Notes: a model not told the origin generated them from the letters alone. A stretch of DNA of 64,000 nucleotides from Isoetes taiwanensis (GCA_021234155.1 JAJEKV010000013.1:17551616-17615615), one strand, 5' to 3'; counted from the stretch's first letter, positions 33,946-43,600 are shown. Numbers and translations are program-made.

Positions 33946-36874
33946 TTCTCCTTTCATGTTCTGGATTTATCTCTGAATCTTTGTGATCTCCTGTAATTAC
34001 CTTTTCAATGCCAAGCTCCTTCTGCAATTCCATAAATCTGTGTACTGGTAAAACTTTAGTGAAAATATCTGCTGTTTGTTCATTTGTACACTTGTATTCA
34101 ACCCTTATGTATCCTTTGGCCACCATGTCTCTGATATAGTGCACATGTATTTCTTTGTGTTTAGTCCTTTCGTGAAGGACATGATTTTTTGTAATTGCCA
34201 AACAGCTCATATTGTCAATGTACAAAGTAGTTGGTCCTTTCTGAATAGCAACCAGCTCATTTAATAATCTCCTTGCCCAAATGATTTCTCTAGCAGTCAA
34301 AGAAGCAGCATTGTATTTTGCCTCAGCAGTAGACATGGCGATGCATCCTTGTTTTTTGCTCCTCCATGCAACACAGCTACCTCCAACTTTTAAAACATAT
34401 CCTGAGGTGGATTGTCTTGAGTCCATATCTCCTCCCCAATCTGCATCCGAGTATGCTGTCAATTCAAGATCATCATTTGAAAAAGTTAGGCCTCTATTTT
34501 GTGACCCCTTTAGAAACCTCAACACCCTTTTTGCTGCAAGCCAATGCTGTCTACCAGGGTTCGTTCCGAATCTGCTCAGCAAATTTACACTGTAAGCTAT
34601 GTCTGGTCTACAGCAATTCGCTACGTACAACAAGCATCCAACCAATTTCCTGTATGGATACTTCTCCATTTCGATTTTTTCCTCATCATTTTGTGGACAC
34701 ATTCCAAGTGACAATCTTTGACCTGTGGCAATTGGTGACTTTGTGCTGTTACATTCAAGCATACCAAACTTTTTAAGCATGCCCTGAATGTTGTCAGCTT
34801 GTGTAAGCGTCATTCTCCTGAGTTCTCGATTCCTCTGTACCTCCATACCAAGGAATCTTTGAATGGATCCCAGGTCTGTCATGCAAAACCTATTACTGAA
34901 AATCTGTTTACAATGGTTCAGGCAGCCTATATCATTTGAAACAATTACGTTGTCGTCAACATATAGAGCAACAACACAGAAATGATTATTTTTCTTTTCA
35001 TTCTGTAGTTTCTCAAAACCTTGCTCTTTGAGAAACTTGTCAATACACAAGTACCATTGTCTACCAGACTGCTTCAGCCCATACACGGCCTTTTTAAGTT
35101 TCCACACTTTGCCTTCTCCTTGCTCAAACCCAGGAGCCTGCTGCATATAAATCTCCTCATCAAGTTTTGCATTTAGAAAGGCAGTTTGCACATCCATATG
35201 GTGCACTTCTAAGTTTAAGGCATTTGCAAATGCGAGTAAGATCCTGAGACTTGTGAGTTTCACAATAGGAGAGAAAGTTTCCTCGAAATCTATCCCTTTT
35301 TTCTGCGAGAAACCCTGTGCTACCAGCCTTGCTTTATATCTTTTCTCGCCATTATTTCCTAATTTCACCTTGAAGATCCACTTGTTTCCTACTATGTTTC
35401 TCCCATTTGGTTTTTCAACCACATCATAAGTTTCAGTCCTCTCAAAGGACTCCATTTCACGCTCCATTGCTCGTCTCCATTCTTTTGCATTTTCTCCTTG
35501 CATTGCATGTTCAAAGTCCTTGGGTACATCAGGATCTAAGATAGCCATTATTTCATTTATTTCAATCGGTTCCCTTTGCAACCTTTTGCTAGTTCCCCCC
35601 TCGTTCCTTCCATATTCTCCTTCGTTGATGCCTTCATTTTCGTCTCTTAAAATTTCTACTTCTGTACGCCTTCTATTTCTTCTTCCCTTCTCTTTATCTA
35701 GTTCGTTTGGATGCATGTTACTGACTTCAGTCTGTTCTCTAGATTCCAAACCAGATTCGTCTATGTCTGAATCTTCAATATCAAATCTTACCTTTTCACT
35801 ATTTTTGTCTTTCATATCAGTAAAAAGAGTGCTTCTGTCATCCAAGCTTTTTCTATTATTGTATAAAATGTCCTCATTAAATCTGACATCTCTACTTACC
35901 AGTATTCTCCTGTTTTCTGGATCAAAAATCCTGTAGCCTTTGGACATGTCATCATATCCAACCAAATATCCCAACACTGGTCTATCATCCAGCTTTTTTC
36001 TAAGCTCCTTTGGGATGTGTGCAAAACAAATGCAACCAAAAGCTTTTGAGAAATCATACCTTACTTGTTTGCTGCTCCACAGTCGCTCTGGAATTTCTCC
36101 TTGGATGCTAGATGATGGCAAGAGATTTTCGATGCACACTACGGTCTTCACAGCTTCCTCCCATAGATAATTGGGCAGCTCGCAATGTTTGAGCATTGAT
36201 CTAACTCCGTCTAAAATGGATCTGTTCTTCCTCTCGGCAACTCCGTTTTGCTGAGGCGTATGGCTGCAAGTGACTTGTCGCCTAATTCCTTGTGTCCTGC
36301 AATAATTCTTAAACACATTGTTCACATATTCTCCACCTCTATCAGACCTGAGACACTTGATTTTTCTGCCAGTATCTCTTTCTGCTTCGGCTTCGAAAAG
36401 CCTGAACGCCTTGTATGCTTGATCCTTGGTCCTGAGAAAAAAAAAACATTTCGTTCTTCTTGAATGATCGTCTATGAACGTAATGAAGTATCTCCTGCCA
36501 CGCATGCTTCTGATGTTCAAGGGACCACAGAGGTCAGTATGAACCAAGTCAAGTAAGTTTTCTGCTTTGTCTACAGTTCTTCCAAAAGGAAGTCTGGCAC
36601 TTTTTCCTAACATACAACCACGGCACATGAAATTGTCATTTTCTGCTGTAAAAATCAGACCCTCTTTTGCCAATTGTTTTATGTTATCTAAATGTGTATG
36701 TCCAAGTCTTTCGTTCCACAATTTAATGGTCGGAAATTGGACTGAATTTATACTTGCAGAATTATTGCGAAAGCCAAACAAATTGCCAAATCGTTTAGCC
36801 AAAAACTTCAATTCATCATTCAAGTAGATTTTACATGCAAGTTTGTCAAAACAAACTCTATAGCCCATATCCAC
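33941..36874 (-). CDS. Copia pol: integrase, RT, RNase H (fossil element part)
   Basis: A 977-codon stretch. The pre-integrase zinc motif lies at about residues 50-95 (H...H...C..C). The integrase core at about 105-235 shows the family Asp in HTDLCGP, Asp in RSDRGGEY and Glu in NGVAERKNR. The RT at about 480-720 carries YVDD. A Copia RNase H covers the last 200 residues (ADWGGD, STAEAKY, HVHYIRD). The protease-like remnant DDILVLDSG lies between gag and this stretch. It belongs to the element described above and is not a host gene. Confidence 0.92.
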   Translation of the reverse strand: MDMGYRVCFDKLACKIYLNDELKFLAKRFGNLFGFRNNSASINSVQFPTIKLWNERLGHTHLDNIKQLAKEGLIFTAENDNFMCRGCMLGKSARLPFGRTVDKAENLLDLVHTDLCGPLNIRSMRGRRYFITFIDDHSRRTKCFFFLRTKDQAYKAFRLFEAEAERDTGRKIKCLRSDRGGEYVNNVFKNYCRTQGIRRQVTCSHTPQQNGVAERKNRSILDGVRSMLKHCELPNYLWEEAVKTVVCIENLLPSSSIQGEIPERLWSSKQVRYDFSKAFGCICFAHIPKELRKKLDDRPVLGYLVGYDDMSKGYRIFDPENRRILVSRDVRFNEDILYNNRKSLDDRSTLFTDMKDKNSEKVRFDIEDSDIDESGLESREQTEVSNMHPNELDKEKGRRNRRRTEVEILRDENEGINEGEYGRNEGGTSKRLQREPIEINEIMAILDPDVPKDFEHAMQGENAKEWRRAMEREMESFERTETYDVVEKPNGRNIVGNKWIFKVKLGNNGEKRYKARLVAQGFSQKKGIDFEETFSPIVKLTSLRILLAFANALNLEVHHMDVQTAFLNAKLDEEIYMQQAPGFEQGEGKVWKLKKAVYGLKQSGRQWYLCIDKFLKEQGFEKLQNEKKNNHFCVVALYVDDNVIVSNDIGCLNHCKQIFSNRFCMTDLGSIQRFLGMEVQRNRELRRMTLTQADNIQGMLKKFGMLECNSTKSPIATGQRLSLGMCPQNDEEKIEMEKYPYRKLVGCLLYVANCCRPDIAYSVNLLSRFGTNPGRQHWLAAKRVLRFLKGSQNRGLTFSNDDLELTAYSDADWGGDMDSRQSTSGYVLKVGGSCVAWRSKKQGCIAMSTAEAKYNAASLTAREIIWARRLLNELVAIQKGPTTLYIDNMSCLAITKNHVLHERTKHKEIHVHYIRDMVAKGYIRVEYKCTNEQTADIFTKVLPVHRFMELQKELGIEKVITGDHKDSEINPEHERRM

Positions 36875-37177
36875 TAGGCGACCGATGAAATCAAATTCTA
36901 AACTATATTAGGTAACGCATAAGGCATTGCTTAGATTGACAACTTGACCATTCAAATCAAAACTTCCAAAATTCGGACTCCTCCACCCTCTGCAACTCTC
37001 CATCACCCATTTGCACGTAAACACCACTTCTTTTCTCGCTTTCTTTAAGTACATCGATGGTTTCTCGACTCTTCGATCTCTCAAATTCCCACTATCTAGT
37101 ACAAGTATGTCATCATTTTTGTTAGTTTCCTTTTTCGAGGAAATAGTGCAAAATAACATTGTTTGTTACCTCTCGCA

Positions 37178-38137
37178 TCACGGGTCATTTTCTTGAACTT
37201 CGCTTCTTGTGCCAAATTCACTTGCAACATTTTCATTTCTTGCTTTATACATGTTACTCTTTCCTCTTACAGCAGAATTACCATTCTTACCGTTATTCCT
37301 TGCTGAACCCTTTGGACTCGGACAGGCTGATGATATGTGACCAAAGCCTTCACAATTATAACACCTGCTCTCCTTTTCCTTTGCCTTGGGACAATTGCTC
37401 TTTAGATGCGCGTATGCTTTGCAGATGAAGCAAGGTCCAAGCTTGCTCTTGTCAAATCGTCCTCTCCTCTTTCCTGCATAAAGAACTTCTGCAGTTTCTT
37501 CTTCCTCCCCTTTAATTATTTTCCTCTGTTCGATCTCAGTTCTGATCATTAATTCAGCTTTTTCTCTATTCCTGTCAACACTTCTCACTAGTGTAGAGAG
37601 CTGTTCAAATTCAGAGAAAGCACGAGACAAAGAAAGTACATGGAAATCTTTGGTTATGGGAATTCCAGCAGCTTCCATATCAGCAATAATATTGTCATGT
37701 TTTTGAAAGAAAAGTGTCAGATTGTCTTCTTCTCTGAATTTCAGCTTCCTCAGCTCCCTATCCAACATCTCAATTTGTGAAGAGCTTTTTACCTCATAAT
37801 TTTTGAGCAGAAAATCCCACATTTGTTTCGGCGACTTTCCTTTGAGCTTGAACATGATGCTTGAACTAAGCTTGCTTGAGATGATACATCTGGCCTGTTG
37901 AGCCCTTTTTGCAATGCTTCCACTAGTTCCAGTTCCAGCATGAACAGATTCTTCACTTGCAGCATTACCTCCTGAGGTTGCACTGCTCTCACCTTCATCT
38001 CGTTCAACTCCTTCAATGAGATCCCAAAGATCTTCAGCCAACAGCACATCTTTCATCCTCTCCTTCCATGCTTGGAAGCCAGCTTCTTGAAATGTTTCAA
38101 CTCCACTCAACAAGGAGGATCCAAGTCTGGTTGCCAT
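37178..38137 (-). CDS. Copia gag (fossil element part)
   Basis: A 319-codon frame begins just inside the 5' LTR. A UBN2/gag-like helical region covers roughly residues 1-190 (LWDLIEGV, WDFLLKNYEVKSS, LRELKF-type blocks). Two CCHC knuckles follow, CFICKAYAHLKSNCP and CYNCEGFGHISSACP, in the last third. It packages element RNA in the family. It is described only as a part of the fossil Copia element. Confidence 0.9.
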   Translation of the reverse strand: MATRLGSSLLSGVETFQEAGFQAWKERMKDVLLAEDLWDLIEGVERDEGESSATSGGNAASEESVHAGTGTSGSIAKRAQQARCIISSKLSSSIMFKLKGKSPKQMWDFLLKNYEVKSSSQIEMLDRELRKLKFREEDNLTLFFQKHDNIIADMEAAGIPITKDFHVLSLSRAFSEFEQLSTLVRSVDRNREKAELMIRTEIEQRKIIKGEEEETAEVLYAGKRRGRFDKSKLGPCFICKAYAHLKSNCPKAKEKESRCYNCEGFGHISSACPSPKGSARNNGKNGNSAVRGKSNMYKARNENVASEFGTRSEVQENDP

Positions 38138-38143
38138 TAGTTA

Positions 38144-38155
38144 GCTCTGATGCCA
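38144..38155 (-). other. Copia primer-binding site
   Basis: TGGCATCAGAGC on the minus strand, one base from the 5' LTR. It resembles the plant initiator-Met primer site TGGTATCAGAGC that most Copia elements use. Confidence 0.8.
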
Positions 38156-38156
38156 A

Positions 38157-38757
38157 TGTCAAATATAGAGCACAAGGATTAGAATTTAAATCTTCTACAC
38201 AATCAAATCTAGTCCCAGTCTTTATTTAAACTTGTATGACAACCAGCTTCTATCTTCTAGCATTTCACACAATGCTATCCATCTATCATCTAGCATTTCA
38301 CACAATGCTAACAGTGCAATTAGACATCGTATTTAATATCATTGCTAAGGTCAATAACCATTGGAATAACTTAATGTATAATTCATTGTTCATTCAATAA
38401 AGTGACGCATCATACAATCGAGCTACTAAAGTCTTTTACATCAAACCTTTTGCACTGAAACAGCCGCTCAGATTGAAGAGCGTTCAACCAGCCGAATCAA
38501 CTGATCATCCTTCTTGTTTTTTAAATTAGAAATCCCAACCGAACGCAGTCAATTTAGGATCAAGCACGGCTCCATCAGGTTCACGATGCCGGATTCTATT
38601 GGATCGAAAATTCTTTTTCTAACTTTAGTCTTAAACCTATAAACAGGTTAAAATATCATAATGTAAAAATCGGCCCAATATATAACCTTGCTTTAACCTT
38701 TGCAACTCTTAGCTTTTTCTTGTGATAAATCCAAACATGAACAAAGGCTTTTTCACA
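38157..38757 (-). repeat. Copia 5' LTR
   Basis: 601 bp, the same length as its partner and about 97% identical by eye. Its minus-strand 3' end is followed by one base and then the primer-binding site. Confidence 0.95.
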
Positions 38758-38866
38758 GGTCCAGCACTTCGAAGATTCCTTAGCATGTGCTCTCCATGCG
38801 AAGAGAGTCACTTATATGCCTAGAGACATGAAGTTAGCTAGGTTCATAAAGAAGGAAGATTGCTAA

Positions 38867-39440
38867 CTTGATGTAACTGTAAAAATCTTTGTGAATATAA
38901 ATATGTTTTGATCAAGTTGTGAAGTGTAATATTGTGTTTAATGAGGTTGTAATAATGGCATGTGCAATCAGAATTAGTTAAATTCGATAAAAAGTCACTA
39001 TTTTGGGCCCCACCCCTCACAGAGTGCGCCAGGAGCATTTCCAAAAGTTTTGAGAATGCCTCTCACAAGACCGTGAGTGTGTGGCCACTGATCTATGTCT
39101 AGACTTGTCCAAATGTAGAAAGTAAGGGCACAACCCGCCTTAACTCAGCGAGATAACTAGGATTCCATCCTTAGATTGTAATTTTAGAGCCATTTAGGAC
39201 TCAAACAGGAGCCTACCCCTCACAGAGTGCGCCAGGACCATTTCCAAAAGTTTTGAAAATGCCTCTCGCGCACTGTGTGAGAAGCCATATCAAAATGACC
39301 CAAATTCATTCCAGGTACCTCCAAATTAGATAAAATTTCTTGCAGTAAGATCATCAGGAGGTACTCTTCAATCTAGATTACATGTCAATTGCATAGCAGG
39401 ACCTCATAGATATTCCCAAACCCTAAAAATTTCTCAGATT
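38867..39440. repeat. Direct repeats of about 55 bp, spaced about 207 bp
   Basis: ACCCCTCACAGAGTGCGCCA followed by GGA-CATTTCCAAAAGTTTTGA and AATGCCTCTC lies at about 39,008-39,062 and again at about 39,215-39,269. The region lies between the H3-like gene and the TATA box of the next ORF and is otherwise without a gene. Confidence 0.8.
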
Positions 39441-39448
39441 AGGGTTTT

Positions 39449-39458
39449 GCCTATAAAT
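39449..39458 (+). promoter_or_regulatory. TATA box of the 39.5-kb ORF
   Basis: CCTATAAATATGACC is a strong plant TATA box. It is about 120 bp upstream of the ATG at 39,571, with a CT-rich stretch between them as in many plant 5' leaders. Confidence 0.6.
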
Positions 39459-39570
39459 ATGACCACAACCCTCATTTGCATCCTACTCTATCACTCCTCA
39501 CTCCAAGGCGATCTTTCAGCTTCTAGAGGTGCTTCTAGATCTATTTGTTAACCCTAGCAGCATCAACATC

Positions 39571-39981
39571 ATGGCCACTTCTGCATTCAGGCGATGGTGC
39601 GGTAGCCACTTTGCTCATGTGGTCGAGGTCGACATCAACTCGATCTTCACTGTTTTCCAAAAGGAGATCGATGTGGATGCCACTATAAATGCCACACCTT
39701 TTTACCAAGAGATCATGACCGAGTTCCATGCCAAGATAGGACCTTCTCTGGTAGAACTTCCCCCATGCATAGGATATTTTGCACCTAGAACAGCCCTCCG
39801 TGTCGCTCTGAATGACATCCCAAATATAGACAAGTACCTAGAAAATAAAGCTGCTCGTATGCCAAATTACATGACTATATCCATAAATAGAAAGAGATAT
39901 TTCTCCTACACTGCAGCTGTAGCTGTCTTTTTGTCCCAAAGAGCCCAAATCCAGATAGGGGACCCTTTGTTCAACCACTAG
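39571..39981 (+). CDS. Hypothetical protein, about 136 residues
   Basis: The open frame runs upstream to 39,529, but the ATG at 39,571 (ATCATGGCC context, MATSAFRRWCGSHF) is the better start because it follows the TATA box at plant-like distance and has a favourable context. The peptide is well mixed (FYQEIMTEFHAKIGPSLVEL, PPCIGYFAPRTALRVAL) and looks like real, soluble, helical protein, but I know no family for it. The following acidic frame at 39,993 begins 11 bases after its stop in another frame. The pair may be remnants of one gene. Confidence 0.5.
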   Translation: MATSAFRRWCGSHFAHVVEVDINSIFTVFQKEIDVDATINATPFYQEIMTEFHAKIGPSLVELPPCIGYFAPRTALRVALNDIPNIDKYLENKAARMPNYMTISINRKRYFSYTAAVAVFLSQRAQIQIGDPLFNH

Positions 39982-39992
39982 AGATTGAACCC

Positions 39993-40328
39993 ATGGCCAC
40001 AGAAGCAGGTGAAGAGGAGCAGATGCTCCTGGACTATGAGGAGTCAGAACAGGAGGAAGAGGCCGAAGAAGGACAGGGATACGACGTGGAAGACATCATC
40101 GACGTCGACCCCATACAAGAAAGGCAGCAAGCAAGTTTCGAAGGGTTGAGAGTAACAAGGACAACACCTCCACTTGGGTTAGGCATCACCAGTCTAACCC
40201 CAGTCATTATCCAAGGGGAGGAGAACCTGACGCTCCATGATATAAAGAACCTCCCGGAGTGCAGAGACCGAGGTTACAGGGTGGACGAACTCATCAAGAA
40301 TGCCATGATAAATTATATGTATTTTTAA
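39993..40328 (+). CDS. Hypothetical acidic protein, 111 residues
   Basis: The frame begins MATEAGEEEQMLLDYEESEQ and is Glu/Asp-rich for its first 50 residues, then becomes mixed and proline-containing. The last codons (NAMINYMYF) run into an AT-rich repeat whose first 43 bp recur at 41,487-41,531. The natural C terminus has therefore probably been replaced by that repeat. No family is recognised. Confidence 0.4.
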   Translation: MATEAGEEEQMLLDYEESEQEEEAEEGQGYDVEDIIDVDPIQERQQASFEGLRVTRTTPPLGLGITSLTPVIIQGEENLTLHDIKNLPECRDRGYRVDELIKNAMINYMYF

Positions 40329-41531
40329 CTCTTGTTGACTTTTATAAAATTTTCAGGCTATCTTTAAATAAAAAATATGATAGTTATCAAAGTTTGAAAT
40401 TGCTTTCTAGACTAATTTTTACTTTAATCTATTTAAATTTAAATTTTCATCTCAGATGACTGTATAATATGATTAAAATGTTATTTTTTCAAAACGTTTC
40501 AAAAAAGTTTAGATGAAATTAATCAAATGATTATATGTTTTAATTAAAAAAATTTGTTCAATATATATTTATTTCATCAATAATAAACTATTTAATATTT
40601 GTTATTAAATGATAAATTTTATCTTTTAATTAATCTTAATCTAATACTTTTTTTAAAGTATTTTTAAAGTGGTAAGTGTAAATTGTAAAATTCTCATATA
40701 GTTATAAATCAATCACTTATCAAACCATCATATTTCATTTACAAATTATCCTGGTTGGCAAATTTTAAATTTGTTAAGAAATCATTGAAAATAAAAATTT
40801 TATATCTTTGAAATGTCTAATTAGTTTAGAAAGCAAAGGAAATTAATTGCTTTTATAACAATTATACTTTAAATTTAAAGATAAAGTTATATATTTAGAA
40901 CTTATAAAAATTATATAAGAATCAAGAAGAATTAAACATAACATATAACTTTCAAATGATATCCCTGTCTATTATATCTGATTAAATCCAAGTTTTGTTG
41001 AATATGCCATCATTCGATGGGTTGAACCTGTCAACGGCTGCCTGATAAATAAAATTCTTATACAGGGTCTGTGTTTATTGAATTTATTCTGAGTAACTCT
41101 ATTATGCCATACTATTGATAATAAGCACCTCGAAAGAGAATGTTGGAGGGCATGTCCTAGTGGTTCAAAATTTTTTAAATACAAGGGATGCAACATAGTT
41201 TAAGCACAACTAAAACGGGCTCTACTTGCTAGCCATCAGGAGGAGGTGTGGCCACGGCTCCTCGCATTTTCTTCTTTCTGTTTTCAGCTTCAGATGTTCC
41301 TATACTTGGATCAAACAGCACATCTAGCATCTTAGAAAATCCCTGTTCAAAGGAGGGCTTCAGAAGATCTTCGACACTATTCATAAAGTCTTTCTGTTCC
41401 TTTACTAACTGCTCAAATTTCTCGAGGCATCATAACGTATTTAACACAAATTGGACTTATTCAAATCTAATAATCCTTCAAGGATGTCATGATAAGATTA
41501 TATGTATTTTTAACTCTTGTTGACTTTTATA
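40304..41531. repeat. 43-bp direct repeat pair at an AT-rich junction
   Basis: TCATGATAARATTATATGTA followed by TTTTTAACTCTTGTTGACTT and TTATA occurs at 40,304-40,346 and 41,487-41,531. The second copy is immediately followed by the LINE RT sequence. The pair may be an extended target duplication or a recombination footprint. Confidence 0.75.
41231..41430 (-). pseudogene. Coding-like C-terminal fragment, unknown family
   Basis: The minus-strand peptide reads EKFEQLVKEQKDFMNSVEDL, then LKPSFEQGFSKMLDVLFDPS, IGTSEAENRKKKMRGAV and ATPPPDG before a stop at about 41,231. It looks like a genuine amphipathic helix plus basic tail. No ATG-bounded gene surrounds it, and its upstream part ends in AT-rich repeat. 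Origin unknown; it may be an exon or captured fragment. Confidence 0.35.
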
Positions 41532-42967
41532 TCGGACCATCTTGATTGGCAGCACGTTTTCAAAACTGTTAGGCAGCCTACTAGAAAAGAAACTTAGCTT
41601 CTGGGCTGACGAGACCGGAAAGAGAGCAAAATGCCAGGCGGGCTTCAGGAAGAATCATTGCACACTAGACCACGCTCTGAGCTTGCGTGTGTTGATGGAG
41701 AAAGCAAAAAATCCAAAGCATGCTCTTTATCTAGCTTTCATAGACTTCACGAAAGCTTTTGATACTGTTCCAAGGAAGGATTTGGGCATGAGGATGGAAC
41801 AACTTCGTCTGCACCGGCAATTACGGGGGCCATATCCCAATTATATTCGGGAGGTGTTGGTAAAGCTATCGGTCAATCAATCACGGATGAGGAAATTAAG
41901 AGCACCATAGGTGTACGCCAGGGGTGTCCGTTGTCTCCAACCTTGTTTGGATTGTACATCGACGAGCTGGAAGAATGGCTAGGCAGTAGAGGTTTTTTAG
42001 GCTCCATTCTAGGTAATTTTCTTGTGCAACTTCTTCTTTATGCAAATGATGTAGTATTGATAGCAGACAAACCTGAAGGTCTACAATCTCATTTGGATAA
42101 CGTGGCGTCGTTTTGTAATCTAAGGCACATGCATGTAAATTTGACAAAGTCTAAAATCATGGTAGTGGGCACGGTTAATCGGCCAATTTTCACGTACAAG
42201 TCTGAGGTTCTAGAGGCGATGGGCGCCTATAAGTATTTGGGGCTAGAATTTTCGCTTAAGTACAATTGGAAGGAATGTATCGAAAACAGTTGAGGGGGCA
42301 AAGCGACTCTGTACAACATGTTATCTAAGTGCCATAAAGCTTCTCTCCTGGTGGTGCCTCAAAAGATTTTGTTCAAGACTCGGTGCGCATCGGTGCTCCT
42401 CTACGGTTCGCCCATATGGGGTCCCAGTATCTCTTTGCAACAGTGGTCTCAATTAGAAAGGGTTCTGAATCTGCTCGCCGAAACAGGCATGCTTCCTCTT
42501 GAAGCCGAAGCATTGTATCAGACACTTAATTTCATTACCAGAATTCAAAAGCAAATGATGGATGGGCGATTATCCAAACTTGCTTTGTCCGCGATCCACG
42601 ACATCGGGGGTGGTACGCAGGATGCTTGTCAATGGGCGCCGAATCGGTGGGGATATCCTTGGATCGATTGCCGAATCTTGAAGTAGGTGCCCGTGATCTT
42701 GTCCAAACACGTGCTGTGGAGAGGCTTTGGGTACCAAAGGTTCTCGCATGCTCTCATACATTTCAGAAGTAAATCCTATACTGGTGTATTGTGAACAAGA
42801 TTACTTGAAAACTCAAATCCCCAGATATTTGAAACAATACATTGCAAGATATAGAACGAGCTCTCACCGGCTACATATGGAAACAGGGAGATGGTATAAG
42901 ACGCCAAAGGAGGAAAGAATCTGCAAGGCTTGTGAGATGAACATGGTTGAAGACGAAGCCCATGCAA
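41532..42967 (+). mobile_element. LINE RT to C terminus (YADD-type lineage), dead copy
   Basis: In order: KLLGSLLEKKLSFWADE, QAGFRKNHCTLDHALSLRVL, LAFIDFTKAFDTVPRKDL, then GVRQGCPLSPTLFGLYIDEL (41,910-41,965). These are followed by LLLYANDVVLIAD (catalytic box with N in place of the first D of YADD), HVNLTKSKIMVVG and YKYLGLEF. The post-RT blocks LLYGSPIWGPSISLQQWSQL, SHRLHMETGRWYKTPKEERI and CKACE...EDEAHA end at the AT-rich repeat. Several frame changes occur. The endonuclease is absent. Same lineage as 21,030-21,770, 31,610-32,160 and 52,542-52,841. Confidence 0.9.
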
Positions 42968-43464
42968 AAATGATTATATGTTTTAATTACAAAAATTTGA
43001 ATAGTTTATTTTTAAAATAATTTTCAATATATATTTATTTCATCAATAATAAACTATTTAGTATTTGTTATTAAATCATAAACTTTATCTTTTAATTAAT
43101 CTTAATCTAATATTTTTTTTAAAGTATTTTTAAAGCGGTAAGTGTAAATTGTAAAATTCTCATATAATTATAAGTCAATCACTTATCAAACCATCATATT
43201 TCATTTACAAATTATCCTGATTGGTAAATTTTAAATTTGTTAAGAAATCATTGAATTTAAAAAATTTATATTCTTGAAATGTCTAATTAGTTTAGAAAGC
43301 AAAGGAAATTAAATGCTTTTATAACAATTATACTTTAAATTTAAAGATAAAGTGATATATTTAGAACTTATAAAAATTATATAAATCAAGAAGAATTAAA
43401 CATAACATATAATTTTAAAATTATATCCATGTCTATTATATCTGATTAAATCCAAGTTTTGTTG

Positions 43465-43486
43465 AATATGCCATATATGGCATATT
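43465..43486. repeat. 22-bp perfect palindrome
   Basis: AATATGCCATA followed by its exact reverse complement TATGGCATATT. It lies exactly at the outer end of the right AT-rich repeat copy, where homology with the left copy stops. Confidence 0.85.
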
Positions 43487-43587
43487 GGAATATTTAGAAA
43501 TACTTAATGGGTAGAAAATACGTTAAGGAATACGTATGGTATACTTAATGTTATGTTGGAGGTATATTGGACATAATGCCCCCATAA

Positions 43588-43600
43588 TATGGCATATAAG
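43588..43600 (+). promoter_or_regulatory. TATA box of the 43.7-kb ORF
   Basis: ATGGCATATAAGAGGGG, about 150 bp upstream of the ATG at 43,745, fits a plant TATA box with a CT-rich leader before the ATG. Confidence 0.45.

Larger units (their letters stand above)
33345..38757 (-). mobile_element. Ty1/Copia LTR retrotransposon, full-length structure
   Basis: A 5,413-bp element has 601-bp LTRs at both ends (TG...CA) and a perfect GGTCC target duplication (33,340-33,344 and 38,758-38,762). It has an initiator-Met-type primer site and a gag with zinc knuckles. A pol follows in Copia order: protease region, integrase, RT, RNase H. By eye the two LTRs differ at about 18 of 601 positions (3%), suggesting insertion on the order of a million years ago at typical plant rates. 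Structurally it looks whole at its ends; the coding region carries a few breaks (about two to three). It sits inside the histone-fold region of the H3-like gene, which was therefore present before insertion. Confidence 0.95.
32295..38866 (+). pseudogene. Histone H3-like gene with giant N-tail, split by a Copia insertion
   Basis: The gene starts MARTKHTARVV, the H3/CENH3-type start. A highly charged tail of about 280 codons follows, with an acidic Glu/Asp part at about 32,415-32,570, then a basic Lys/Arg part from 32,586 and Tyr/Lys heptad-like text near 32,960-33,060. The H3 fold begins near 33,146. It reads AAREIRHFQRSYGLLIPRAA, FARLTREILQEF and LLALQKAAEQRLV to 33,344. It resumes after the Copia element at 38,763 as [20 protein letters not shown], then [14 protein letters not shown] and a stop at 38,864. 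Helix spacing equals canonical H3, with no two-residue loop-1 extension of CENH3. No intron is evident apart from the insertion. Damage to the host gene: in-frame TAGs at 32,403 and 32,445, both one C-to-T from CAG, and one frame change between 33,062 and 33,149. Upstream there is a CCAAT motif but no clear TATA box. Confidence 0.8.
40525..43474. repeat. About 0.5-kb AT-rich direct repeats flanking a LINE RT
   Basis: Left copy 40,525-41,010 and right copy 42,968-43,474 share AAATGATTATATGTTTTAAT, ATTTATTTCATCAATAATAA, GTAAGTGTAAATTGTAAAAT and GTTTTGTTGAATATGCCAT in order. They show many single-base changes and a short extra segment in the right copy. They lack TG...CA ends. LINE coding text runs directly into the right copy at 42,967. 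Confidence 0.85.

Noticed and set aside
32295-38866. Calling the H3-like gene CENH3
   Set aside because: The MARTKHTA start is CENH3-like, but the helix 1 to helix 2 loop has canonical H3 length, without the usual CENH3 extension. I kept the broader term H3-like.
40525-43474. AT-rich direct repeats as LTRs
   Set aside because: No TG...CA ends, primer site or polypurine tract, and the interior is a non-LTR RT cut at the repeat edge.
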